Shown here: positions 31,559-41,640 of the stretch, one piece after another
Position numbering within the stretch: position 1 is the stretch's first letter
Layout of the letters: every line of letters starts with the position of its first letter
Assembly (NCBI GenBank): GCA_007026445.1
Contig: VDMD01000002.1
Span: 2,418,001 to 2,482,000 of the forward strand
Length of the DNA: 64,000 nucleotides
DNA from: Schizophyllum amplum
Lineage: Eukaryota; Basidiomycota; Agaricomycetes; Agaricales; Schizophyllaceae
Direction: 5' to 3'
The notes under the pieces: model-generated
The model's database searches: none
Seen by the model: only the letters and a program-made list of their open reading frames with translations
What the model was told of the DNA's origin: nothing
Program-made: the position numbers and the translations under genes

Positions 31559-33277
31559 TTAAGAGCTGACCGGCCTCCCCTGGTCATCGAAAACCCCGAC
31601 GCTCGCGAAGTTCTGTGAATATAGGTTAGAGATCATGAGGCTCTACCACAGGACACAACCGCTCACCGTCGAGATCCCCATGACAGCGTTGAACGCGTCA
31701 GCCTGCGCGCCTGTCTTCGCCGCCGCGCCGTCAGCAGCAGTCCTCGCCTGCTGGCACAGGTCCTTCGCCGCCTGGTTCGCCTTGCACGAGTTTGTCAGCT
31801 GGTCGCAGACGAATTGCCTGCACGTCGTATAGCGTCAACTTCCAAAGAACCGCATCGCAAACGGGCTACGTACGAGATGATGTCGATGGCCTGCGCGGAC
31901 CCGTGGTTGAATGAGTTCTTGTCGACCGGCTGGAAGGAGGTTTCCCTCCGGCCATCGAACCCTTGGCCGAACTCAATCTGCGGTGTCGAGCAGGTGCCAA
32001 AGTCCGTGCCGCTGGTGCTTCCGGCCGTGGCAGCGCTTGAGGCAGCCTTCGTCGTCGAGACAGCAGCAGCAGCAGCATTGGTGGCAGATCCACTGACGGG
32101 GACGGCATTGAGGGCGGAGAAGTTCTGGTATGCAAAGTCAGCTTCATGTCGGGCGAGAGGCTATAGTCATCGACGGACCGTGTCGAGCCCGAAGACAGCG
32201 TTGAATGCGTCCGCCTGTGCGCCCGTCCCTGTCGCGGCCTTCTTAGCGGCTGCAGCGCCCTTGGCACAGTTAGCAATGGCCGTGGCGTCGGCACCGCAGG
32301 TGTTCTGCAGGGCGTCGCAGATGAAAGTCGTGACGGTGTCGATGTTCAGCGCAGAGCCGCGGTCGTAGGACACTATCGGGATATGAGTATGATAGCCTTG
32401 ACCTAGGGGCCAGAAAAGACGCACAGCGGTTACCCGTCCGGAAGCTTGACTCTGTACGTCCATCGAAGCCCGTGCCAAACGTGATCTCCGGCTTCGTGCA
32501 AGAGCCAAAGGTGCCAACGGAATCAGCTCTAGCGACCACCTTTGTTGAGCGCTTCTGACGGGTAGCGCTAGAAAGATATCTGCGTTAGCTCCTGTCTCAC
32601 ATAACGGACGGCAGACCACTCACGAAGATGATGCGTCGTCGAAAGGCGTCGTGTTCGCCTGGTCGCCGAGGTTGACGGTCGCCTTCGTCGCCGGGTCAAA
32701 GAAGAGCTCGGGGTCGTTGGCGGGGTCCTGCGCTTGCACAAGGCCGGCGAGCTCCGCGTTCGCCGGCGCCTTCTGGCAGTAAACGGAATTGCGGTTCGTA
32801 GGCGGGTTCGTGGTGAAGTCCTGTTATCTCACTTTAGCATGGGTGGCCCAACTGACAGGGGTATAATCTTACCGGAGGCGTGTTCTTCTCCACCTGGCGG
32901 TACTCCTGCGCGATGGCTATCATGTTCGTCTGGGTCGCCTCATCGAACTGACGGCTGGCATCTGGCAAATCATGAGGAATCGCGATAGGAGGGGAAAGAA
33001 AGCACACACCGATGATAGCATCAGCCATGTCCTGCTGGGTGCATTCGCCCTGCGCGGCGAGGAGGGGGGAGACGGCCTGGCCGGAGAGCACCCCACAGAC
33101 GGCGCCGTCGCAAGCAGACGCCAGCTTCTGGATAACGGCAGGCTGCTCCTGACCGAAGCGGCGCGGATGCAAGAAGACAGGCTTATCGTCCCGCTCGAAC
33201 CAGCGCATGCGGCCCATGACCATAGAAGGCCCGGAGACGAGGGAGAGAGCAGCAGTGAGGAGGATGGTCGAACGCAT
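31559..33277 (-). CDS. Secreted protein with two copies of a Cys-containing module
   Basis: The signal peptide is MRSTILLTAALSLVSGPSMV. An N-terminal region with paired cysteines (ASACDGAVCGVLSG, GECTQQDMADAIIG) is followed by RQFDEATQTNMIAIAQEYRQ and SVYCQKAPANAELAGLVQAQ. Then come two homologous units. Unit A: FGSCTKPEITFGTGFDGRTE, TFICDALQNTCGADATAIAN, GTGAQADAFNAVFG. Unit B: FGTCSTPQIEFGQGFDGRRE, QFVCDQLTNSCKANQAAKDL, KTGAQADAFNAVMG. Both end in TNF after an intron, and the protein ends in VGVFDDQGRPVSS. Several introns share positions between units. Similar secreted proteins occur in wood-decay basidiomycetes, but I cannot assign a function. Confidence 0.8.
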
Positions 33278-34524
33278 ATCGCTTGATGTTGAGATTGGTG
33301 ATGAAGTGGGCGAAGAAGGCGAATTGAAGGGGATGAACAGACAAAAAACGACCGGGACAGACGATCCAAAAGAAGGGGGTTGAATAAGCGAGTGAAGAGG
33401 ACGAAGGCGACACCTGGTCCTGGAAGCGAAAGGGTACAGACGCGCGGCGCCGAGAAGAACGAAAACGAAAGCCGAGGAAACGAAAGGCAGATGCGGGAAG
33501 GTGGTGGACGAAGGGGAACCAGGGAATCAAGAGGTGTGCGGCCCCGCTATATATGTAGGGCCGCCGCGGACCCAGAAGGCCGGTTGCCGACACAAGCCAT
33601 GGGCAAGTGTGGCGACGTTCCGAGTGGCCAGTGGTCAGTCGATTCGATCCAGGCACCGAGGCGCCCGCCGCCGGAGACGGAAGTTCTGGTGCCTCGCAAT
33701 CACGCGACGGCCCACAGGGCGCATCAACCCGTCGCATGGCAAGCACAAGGGGTGAATTTGGGTGTCGGGACCGTCGTGCGCAGCAGTTCATAAAAAGCGC
33801 AGCGCCGTCATCGCCAAAAGAGGCCTCTGGGGCAAGTGGTAAGCTCAGGTCGACCTTGGAAAATCACGCCATGCCTTCTAGTCAGCCCGGATCACCTTGT
33901 GGCTCTATCGTTGTCGGTTAGCTATGGCAACCGGGCAATTGTCAGAATCAAAGAAGCGCTATACTTGCGTCAACGTCCTCGGTGACGGGGTTTGGTCCGA
34001 CTGCCATGCTTTGCGACCTGATGTACGATCTCCCGACGAGCCTGAGGAGGCCTGAGGTAAACAGTCGGCAGAATGAGCCCCCTCTCCTCATCCTCTTGCA
34101 AGAAGTAGCCTACTCAGCGCATAGAGATATCGCGTGTGGCACGGTGTCTTTTATTGTGGCACGGTGCAGCCTGCCAGTGGAAGGTCACATTGTACAGCGA
34201 CTGAGCAAGTGAGGAAGATCACCTGATGACCGTCAAGGACGAATCCTGGCGGAATTAGACACGCTCTTGAAAATGTTGGGAGCGCAAGGTTCCCTATGTT
34301 AGACTGGGTAAAGACATGACGGAGAGCAGGCAGTTGCAAAATGCTGAACAGTTGATACAGGAGAGCCAGTGATGAGTACAGATACATTAGCGCAGCTGGG
34401 TGTCGGCATGAAGATCTCGAGCGCCTGGGGTCATCCGCGACCTTTCGATGCACTCGATAGCCTGGGAGGACGGCCACTGCTACCAAAAAAGGCAATTTTT
34501 GGACCTTCAACATGAGCCGAGCGC
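33278..34524. other. Long intergenic interval
   Basis: Holds the secreted-protein promoter and the 3' flank of SmF. A minus-strand open frame at 34151-34513 lies directly downstream of the SmF stop and would be read only if the last intron were retained. A 43-codon plus-strand frame starts near 33923 (MATGQLSESKKRYTCVNVLG). Neither is supported as a gene. Confidence 0.35.
33547..33555 (-). promoter_or_regulatory. TATA-like box
   Basis: CATATATAG on the minus strand, about 270 bp upstream of the secreted-protein ATG. The distance is long, so a leader or alternative initiation is possible. Confidence 0.35.
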
Positions 34525-34980
34525 CTATTCTCGTGGGGCTTCTCTGTAAATGAGCCAGATGATTAGATGAAGGATAAGTGGCGGCAGAAAAGGGACTTAT
34601 TATGTAGAGTACGTTGTTACACCTGGTGGGGAACGAAGCAAGTCAGCTTAGATGGGAGATCATGGAGATGGTCAACCGACCTGATGAAAACCTCTCCAAG
34701 CGCGCCGTTCGACTGGCCATCCTGGAACTCTTCCGTATTTGCCAGCTATATAATAGCTTCAGCGACATGCTCAGAATGCGCGATGTCCACACACCTGGAG
34801 ATTCATGTACCCGTCCGTGCTGACGAGGAAACCCTTGTACTCTAATCCCCACTTTAGCCGCACAAATACGGGCTTCCCGGTGAGCTCTTGGAGGAACGGC
34901 TTGGGGTTAACCGGGTTGACCTACGACGCGTTCAGCACCGACGAAGGACGAGGAAAACGCGCGTCCATACGCACCGACAT
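34525..34980 (-). CDS. SMF: Spliceosomal Sm protein F
   Basis: A five-exon gene hidden by tiny exons. The joined product is 79 residues: MS, then [77 protein letters not shown]. The Sm1 motif ([26 protein letters not shown]) and Sm2 motif ([10 protein letters not shown]) are those of SmF, and the length fits the family (about 78-86). SmF is part of the heptameric Sm ring on U1, U2, U4 and U5 snRNAs. Exon 1 codes for only two residues. The last intron is best explained with AT-AC ends (34546-34600). Divergent partner: NC2-beta, 126 bp away. Confidence 0.85.
34546..34600 (-). other. Candidate AT-AC intron in SmF
   Basis: The 55-nt interval begins ATAAGTCC and ends CATTTAC on the minus strand. 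Removing it joins CNNVLYI to REAPRE and a stop. No GT-AG choice nearby gives an SmF-like end. The donor looks like a U2-type site (GTAAGT) with A at +1, paired with C at the last position. Confidence 0.5.
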
Positions 34981-35106
34981 GACTGTTGGGATCAAACAAC
35001 GACGCGCTGCTCAGACGGATTTGGAAGCGGCCCGATCGCCCACCGCTTTGTCTCCCGCCACCATCCCACCTCGTCCGGGGCAGCTCGCCTCCTGCTCTCG
35101 ACCACC
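34981..35106. promoter_or_regulatory. Bidirectional promoter, SmF / NC2-beta
   Basis: Only 126 bp separate the two start codons, which point away from each other. The region contains tcccgccaccatcccacc pyrimidine-rich sequence and no TATA box, consistent with a shared housekeeping promoter. Confidence 0.6.
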
Positions 35107-35745
35107 ATGTCAGATAACGAGGGCCACAGCGGCGGCCCGCCCGGTGATGATGACCTCTCACTTCCCAAGGCAACAGTGGCGAAAATGATCACTGGTGCGC
35201 GACCCGCTTCGCTCATCTGCGGTCGATTCTCAAGTCGTCTTCGTCCAGAAATCCTTCCGAATGATATCGTCTGTGCGAAGGATACGCGCGACCTCATTAT
35301 TGAGTGCTGTGTAGGTGAAGAAACGCGTACAATTATCTCCTGCGGCCTCAGCTGACCGGCATCCCAGAGTTCATCCACTTGCTCTCCTCGGAAGCCAACG
35401 ATGTTTGCGAGAAGGAATCTAAGAAGACCATAGCACCCGAGCACATCATCAGCGCACTGAAGGTCTTATTTCACTGCTCGGCGAGTGGGTGGCATGCTAA
35501 CCAATGAGGGCAGACACTTGGCTTCGACTCGTTCACTGCAGAGGTCGAAGACGTCCTCAAAGACCATAAGCAGGCGCAGAAGGTGCGTTTACCCACTCTC
35601 CCTAGCATCGCCCTCTTACGCTTCACAGGAACGGGAGAAGAAGGTGTCCAAATTTGAGAACTCTGGCATGACCGAGGAGGAGCTCCTCGCCGCTCAAGAA
35701 GAACTCTTTGCCGCCAGTCGCGCCAAGTTCCAGTCGACGCAATAG
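35107..35745 (+). CDS. NCB2: Negative cofactor 2 beta (Dr1)
   Basis: Five exons. The joined protein starts MSDNEGHSGGPPGDDDLSLP, followed by a histone-fold: KATVAKMITEILPNDIVCAK, DTRDLIIECCVEFIHLLSSE, ANDVCEKESKKTIAPEHIIS, ALKTLGFDSFTAEVEDVLKD. The helical tail is EREKKVSKFENSGMTEEELL. This matches Dr1/NC2-beta throughout. It pairs with NC2-alpha to bind TBP on promoters and block TFIIA/TFIIB recruitment. The C-terminal region is slightly shorter than in vertebrates, as usual for fungi. Confidence 0.93.
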
Positions 35746-35849
35746 TGCCCTTCCCGAACCTCGCGCCCCTGTTATCATTATTTCGATCTGGACTGTAAAT
35801 CTAGCACCCATGTCCCTCTCAGTGTATGTATAATTTTATTGCTTGCTCT

Positions 35850-37310
35850 CTATGATTGGTGTCGTCGATGCAGCTCGGCCAGCCGGTGTTCCGGGGACTC
35901 GCCATTCCAAAGTGTGCCGCCGTCTTTGGTGACCTCCATCTGTGGTAGGCCGAATTGCTGGATGATGAACGAGGCGGAAACTGACGCGTAGCAGGTTGCT
36001 GCACAGTTGTCAGCCAGTAAACAAATTTCAACAGGAGGACAACCACTGCAAGGGACTCACCTGCATAAACATCCCCGCCACATTTTATCAGTCCTGCTGC
36101 CAGACCGCCCAAGAAAGAGTTCCCGCCGCCTGTGACGTCCGGCACTTGGGCCTGATCCTGCCAGTAGGCCTGTACCCACTTTCCTCCCTTCTCCCGCGTC
36201 GCGACGTAGGCTCCAAGCGCGCCGCTACGGATGATGACGGCGCCTTTACCTGCCTCGCCAATACCGAGATCGAGGAACTTGGCCGCCGCTTCCTCGATAT
36301 TCTCCTTCGTCGGAGGCGACGGCATCGACAAGAGGCTGAGGGATTCTTCCGCGTTTGGGCTGTGGACTGGTGAGCTCGTGTCACTCGGAGCGCTACCTTT
36401 GAAGAACACGTACCTCAGGATTGAGATTGAAGGCAGCACTTTGATGAGCGCAGACAGCTGCTCCGGCACGCATCTGTCCTGTACTCAACAACCACCGTCA
36501 GACGTGTCTCGCGAGGGGCCAGATGTATTAACCCACGGGAATGGGTTCGTATACTGTCGTCGGATGCCATCCTGGCACCTCCCGCACCTCGCTCATGATC
36601 ACTGCAGCGCGTTCCGGGGAGCAGATAAAATGCAGTATCTCTGGCCGCTCGATGCGAGTACCCGTAAGGTCTCGCGGCGTGATACGAATGCGAGGAGTAA
36701 GATACTCAAACCTATCATAGCGTGAGTGACGGTATTCGGGATGAGCGCGCGGTGGGTGGGACAGGAGAGATGCTGCAGAAATATGCCCAAATTAGGAAGC
36801 GAACGATGGGCAATGCATAATCGAGGAAGGAGATGTAGAACTGTTGTTCATGGCTGGGCATTGACGCACCCCCTATAGTCTCCACGATATATATTGACCG
36901 CCCGCGTCGTGAGGCAGTCCGGCTGGTCGCGGTAGAGCCACATCTCAGGCCCGAAAGCGTCGAGTTTCTCCTGGATGGGGACAGGCCAGTCGCTGCCCCG
37001 GTCCACAACCATACAAAGCTGGGTAGGAGGAAGCCTGTGTCCTCGACTCAATTGATGAAGTGGCGTTTTGAAAACGAGCTTTGCGCCCACCATATACGTG
37101 CACCGATGGACGCGTACGTGCCGCCGCCGCCGATCTGTGGGATGGGCGTACACCTTGAGAGCCCGTGGTATGTTTGATTAGCTTCTGGCACTCACTTGGC
37201 TTTCCTCCTTCCTGTCAACTATAGGTTTTCCCTCGTCGTCCTGGTAGGAGAACTCGTCGATGATGAACATCCCGAGGGTTACGAAGCGGGCGCTGGCTGA
37301 TGAACTCATG
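35850..37310 (-). CDS. MAK32: Mak32-like PfkB-family kinase
   Basis: The start MSSSASARFVTLGMFIIDEF is followed by joined exons IGGGGTYASIGARIW, CMVVDRGSDWPVPIQEKLDA, CLTTRAVNIYRGDYR, FEYLTPRIRITPRDLTGTRI, LHFICSPERAAVIMSEVREV, a Ser-rich segment, VIIRSGALGAYVATREKGGK, and the PfkB signature VPDVTGGGNSFLGGLAAGL. The last exon is CYASVSASFIIQQFGLPQME. GGGTYASIGAR and DxTGGGNxFLGG are typical of the Mak32 branch of ribokinase-like proteins; yeast Mak32 is needed for stability of killer double-stranded RNA. In the signature the usual catalytic Asp (GAGD) position appears as GGGN, so sugar-kinase activity is uncertain. A TIR element sits 192 bp upstream of the ATG. Confidence 0.8.
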
Positions 37311-37502
37311 CTGACCGATGTGCACGAATGAAGAGGGACCCTTGACGGGGTGGTACGCGAATGCGGAAGAAGAGCAGTGCTCACTGCTCTCCGAGCTGGG
37401 CTGAGTGCCATAGCGTTATCGTCGGCCTCGAAGTCCGCCGATCGATATTGTCGTCTGCGATAACCGCGTGGCCAATCAGCCGCGGCGGCTTGCATAATAA
37501 TA

Positions 37503-37566
37503 CTATGCCTCATCGGGTCTTTGACGATTCTGCTCAAATCGTCAAACTCCCGGGAAACCCCCTTCA
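37503..37566 (+). repeat. Left terminal inverted repeat
   Basis: Pairs with 38576-38639 with a handful of mismatches and one or two single-base gaps. The C-run near its inner end (gggaaacccccttcatg) corresponds to cccgggaaaacccccta read from the right end. Confidence 0.8.
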
Positions 37567-38575
37567 TGTGGTCCAATTCTGCCCGGAAAAATTTGTAGCG
37601 CCCGTTTTCAAGCGCTGGCTATCCAACGGTTTGGGAGTCCTTATTGGACAAAAACGCAAATTATGTTCCGAATCCAGTTGACGTATGTTTTGCGCCGTCA
37701 CACTCATGCGTGCATGTGAACTGCTTGTGAGTACGTGACGATTGGTGACGCCGTGACGGTTGTTACTCACTTAAGTCTTATTAAAGTGCCTGCCTTGTCC
37801 TCCGCTCGTGGTGCCGTTTGTGACCCATGGGCCATCCAATGCTGATAGCTAAATGGTATGCAATGGCGAGAACGACTCTGTCTCTTCTCCCATAAGCACG
37901 GCAATAACAACTTCCTTGCTATGGCTACTAGAACTTCGGCACTCCCGGGCCACCGTCTACGCGTTCCCCTACTAAGCAACAGGAGATACCGTCTCCTCTG
38001 TCTCTACCAGCGCATCTAGAAGGGGAACGTTCCATCTCAGTTGTAGAGCATGGTAGAGATCAATCCCAGCAGTGTGCGGGTGCACCGGCCCTATGCCGCC
38101 ATGAGGCCTATGGCTTCGACCTTCAAGTTGGTACCCGAGCTTAGAAGGCATCCGTCTGTGCTCCTATAGTCTCACATGCATCTGTGGATGGCGCGAATGC
38201 AGACGAACAAATCATCGAAGCAAGGGGACCGCTGCAAAATACGAACGTTCACGCGTCTCACGCGTGATCACGGATGAATCATGCGCGATTCACGTGTGAA
38301 CGACAAAATTCACGATAATCATGCGTGACACGCAAAATCCTGTATTTTTGTCCAATAAGGACCCTCATACAACGGTGCACATTTTGTGGCCGGGAACTCG
38401 AAGGATGGTGTTGAAGCTCGCGGGTGGAAGAATTGATGGCCATCAGCTCACGTGCTGGCATCGTCCCCGTCTTGCCACCAATTTCTGTCATTTACACGCA
38501 GAAAAAATAGCACCATCGGATAGAGGGAAGACGAAAACCCTGCCTGTATTTTTTCCGGAAGAAAAACGGTACATA

Positions 38576-38639
38576 TAGGGGGTTTTCCCGGGTGTTTGAC
38601 CATTCTGCTCAGAATCGTCAAATACCCGATGAGGCATAG
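38576..38639 (-). repeat. Right terminal inverted repeat
   Basis: Inverted partner of 37503-37566. It contains a small internal palindrome, ttctgctcagaatcgtc, like the left copy. Confidence 0.8.
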
Positions 38640-38918
38640 TATCCCAAATAGGAACAATGCTCGGTCACCTCGCAAACGCGAAACGAGTACGGAGTCTGGT
38701 CAACTTATCCGAGGACAGAGCAAACTGAGATTTGAAGACAGCAAGTCGGAGAACACGGCATATGTCTAGTATAAGTTGCGTGAGTGAAGTTCATCTGCAG
38801 CGAGGCTAAGAATACAGTAGTACGACATCGTTCGGCGAAATGTACATACGCTGGCAGCGCTGTACATCCCTTTTATACCAGGTAGAGGAGCCAGTAAGTG
38901 CATGTGCGAATGGCGATG
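38640..38918. other. Flank of the TIR element
   Basis: Downstream of the four-repeat gene's stop. No gene or further repeat is seen. Confidence 0.35.
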
Positions 38919-41218
38919 CTACGAGCCGCCGTTACCGAGCAGAGTGTTCCATTTCTTCAGAACCAACCGGATCAGCACAAGTTGCTGCACGGTGTTGATC
39001 TCGGGCACCGCTTCAGTGAGCAGAGCGCGCAGATCACCCTCGTCCCAGTCGCTGATTGCAATGAGTGCGTCGAGAGTGCCAAGGCCCTCACGCGTAAACA
39101 TAGGCAGGTACGCCGACAAGTCATGCCCCGGCTGTTTCGCCAGCAGCTCCGCAGCGGAGCGACCGCGAAGCGTTTGCGGCTGCGAGTGACGTGAGTACCT
39201 GAGTCATACATGCAAGAAAGAACACTCACCTTTGACCCTTTGGCATTATTTTCGCCTTTAGCGATCAACTTGATGCCCCGCACGAGCACATAGCGCTCGA
39301 CGACGGCGAGTTCCGCGGCTATCGTCTTCAGCATGTCATGCAGCGCGCCCGCGGGCCACTCTGCCATCGCGACCATGTCCGCCATATTGTCGAAGCCACG
39401 CTCCATGAGCACCTGCGCGCGCACAGAGAGGTCGTGGTCGAGCTTGCTGAAGAAGCGACGATCAAGAGCTTGTGGGCTGGTCCCTTCCTCGGGCGCAGAA
39501 GACGCAAGACGCTCGACCTCGACCCGAAGCGCGTATGTAGAAGTCATGGTTCCTTCCAGTTTTTCAGCTCCCGCACGAGCACGTGACGGTGGGTCGCCTT
39601 GAGCGGTACCGCGGATCGCAGGAGAGTTTGCAACTCCTCCACCGACCAGCCCGCGATCGCGAATAATTTGCCTAAGTCTACAAATCCTGCCGTCTTGAAG
39701 GACTCCACATATGGCAAGAAGTTGAGTGGGAGCCGCGTCAGCCAGATTACCGGAGGCAGGGTCCAAACCATTGGCACTTCGTCCAGCCGCAACTAAAGGA
39801 ACATGAGCGTCGATTGCGTGCGGGCGAGATGAGAATCTCACTTACCCTGACAGTCCCTTTGTCAGTAGTGCCATCCGGGGAGATCGCCTGGAAGCCTCGC
39901 ACCAGCACAAAACGGTCGAGGACAGTGAGCTGGGGTATCTCCCTCGCTAACGCTACATGGAAGCAGTCCGTCGTCCACTCTGGCATTTGGACGAGCGGAA
40001 CCACCTCCTCTGCAGTGCCGAGACTGCACTTCATGAGCGCCGGTTGGTATCGAGACATGTCGATATCGAGATTGTGCAGGAATGTGCCCACAAATTGTGT
40101 TCGATTTTCTGACGAAGGCGGAAGAGTGGGCTGACAAACCGGCTGCTTGATTTGCGTTCGCTGAACTTGTAACAGCGTTGGGGCCGTGCGAAGATCTTGA
40201 CCATCATCGTTAGGTTCTGCGACTGTCCTCTGCGAGCCGGAGGATATGCTGATGGGTGTGGATATACGGCCCGACGCTCGCGCTTGTTCACCGCTGCTGC
40301 CTTGAGCGACTTCAGGCTGGGAACGGTCACGGAAGGTGTTAGACGTAGTGGTCTGTAAAGGAAACACATCAGGACTGTGATCGTCAGGAGTCAGGAGTCA
40401 TCTTACAGCGTCTACACGAGACCGCATTGCTTGCGACTGACGCCGTTGTCTTTTGCTTGGGTGAGAGTTGCGCTCGCGGGGCGGATACCACGGCGACGAA
40501 GATTTGGTTGGGCTCAAAGACGCTTCCGTCCCTTGTTCGTCGTGTCTGAACCCACCGTCATTCTTGATAAAGTGTATCAATATCAGCCGTGTTTAACGGG
40601 GAAAAAGGAACAAACGTAGCGTCTTTTGTACCTCGCTGTCCTTTCTTCGGTCTAAATTGAGATGTCAGCGTCACAGCGAGCGTACTGATATACTGTACGC
40701 GCACCTCGAGCGGATATTGTTTCTTGAACTCTTCATCCACATAATCGTAGTCCTTCGTTTCGTCGTCCGGCATGTCGGAATCATTCTGGACAAATTTTTT
40801 GATTGTTGAGGCACTGGGTCCCAGGATATCCGTGATACTATCATAGGGTACGCCATGTCGGTGCATAATGCGTACTTGAGCTCTGTCCTTGCGAAAATAG
40901 CGTTGCCTGTGATGACTCGTGGCCCTTGCTGACCGCCATACATCAGATAGGGTTGAAGATGCTGCAATTCGACTCACGACGACGCTGTTCTTCAAGGATA
41001 GGATGTTCGCGTTTGTTTTCGACGACGACGCCTGTCGCAGCGCAACTTCCATTCGATCCCGGAGGTTGTTCGTCCATCGTGCGAGCCTGCGTAGTCACTC
41101 CACGTATGGCATGCGCGTCAAGTTCTGGCTGAGCAGGAGGACAAGAGCTGGATTGGGACGCTTTAACCGTCGTCATGAGGGGGCAAGAAAAAACCAGAGG
41201 TCGATCCTCCATCATCAT
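38919..41218 (-). CDS. Helix-turn-helix protein with four tandem SAM-like repeats
   Basis: The N-terminal exon carries QSSSCPPAQPELDAHAIRGV and ILEEQRR. It is spliced to a homeodomain-like segment RQRYFRKDRAQVRIMHRHGV, PYDSITDILGPSASTIKKFV, then a basic KRQRRQ. Four repeats follow: FLHNLDIDMSRYQPALMKCS...VLDRFVLVRGFQAI; FLPYVESFKTAGFVDLGKLF...HRHVLVRELKNW; FFSKLDHDLSVRAQVLMERG...VERYVLVRGIKLI; LAKQPGHDLSAYLPMFTREG...QQLVLIRLVLKKW. Each keeps a Trp and a closing VLVR motif. Between repeats 2 and 3 the frame breaks (TGA overlapping ATG at about 39545-39549), so a 59-nt intron, a frameshift or two genes are possible. Function unknown. Confidence 0.55.
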
Positions 41219-41640
41219 GCCTTATGAGGCATGACTCAGGCCGCATTTTCGGCGCAGATGCGGGTTCAATGCGGTCCTTGATTCTGAATCTGTCAAGTAG
41301 TATGGACCCACTGCAGACCGAGTTGACATATTCCTGATATGCACGGAGACTACTTGCAAAAGCAGTCATGTTTGCATAAGTTCTGTATGGCGGATGTCCT
41401 CTGTAACGGTCCTCGATGCCCGAGGGGAGAAGAAGCCAGATCATGAGATTCCCTGTCGTCAGCAGGAGGACCAGCCGCGATTTGTATGTTGCCTGGCAGT
41501 GGAGTTGGTCGAATGTCAAGCTTAGAAGTTCGAAAGCGGCCCGGGGCCGGCGTGGCCATGCTCCACGTGATTTGATCTCCATCAACAAACAAAGACGATT
41601 ACCCAAACTGAAACAATGCACCTTGCTCCGCTCCATCGCG
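41219..41640. other. Divergent intergenic region
   Basis: Separates the four-repeat gene from the phosphopantetheinyl transferase. Contains an imperfect palindrome catgccttatgaggcatg at 41217-41234. No gene is seen. Confidence 0.4.

Larger units (their letters stand above)
37503..38639. mobile_element. Non-autonomous TIR element (MITE-like), TA target duplication
   Basis: The two ends form an imperfect inverted repeat of about 64 bp starting CTATGCCTCATCGGGT, flanked on both sides by TA (37501-37502 and 38640-38641). Similarity extends inward: tccttattggacaaaaa at about 37640 is inverted near 38345, followed on both sides by tcacg/cgtga subterminal motifs. The element is 1137 bp. No transposase motif or long frame is found inside, so it would need a partner. 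A TA duplication points to the Tc1/mariner-pogo group, but no terminal signature confirms it. Confidence 0.8.

Noticed and set aside
34151..34513. Minus-strand frame downstream of SmF, hydrophobic, 120 codons
   Set aside because: It is in frame with SmF only if the last SmF intron is retained. No motif, and the SmF stop at 34525 gives the right length.
37767..38491. Transposase gene inside the TIR element
   Set aside because: Only short frames without DDE/D or HTH motifs; the element appears non-autonomous.
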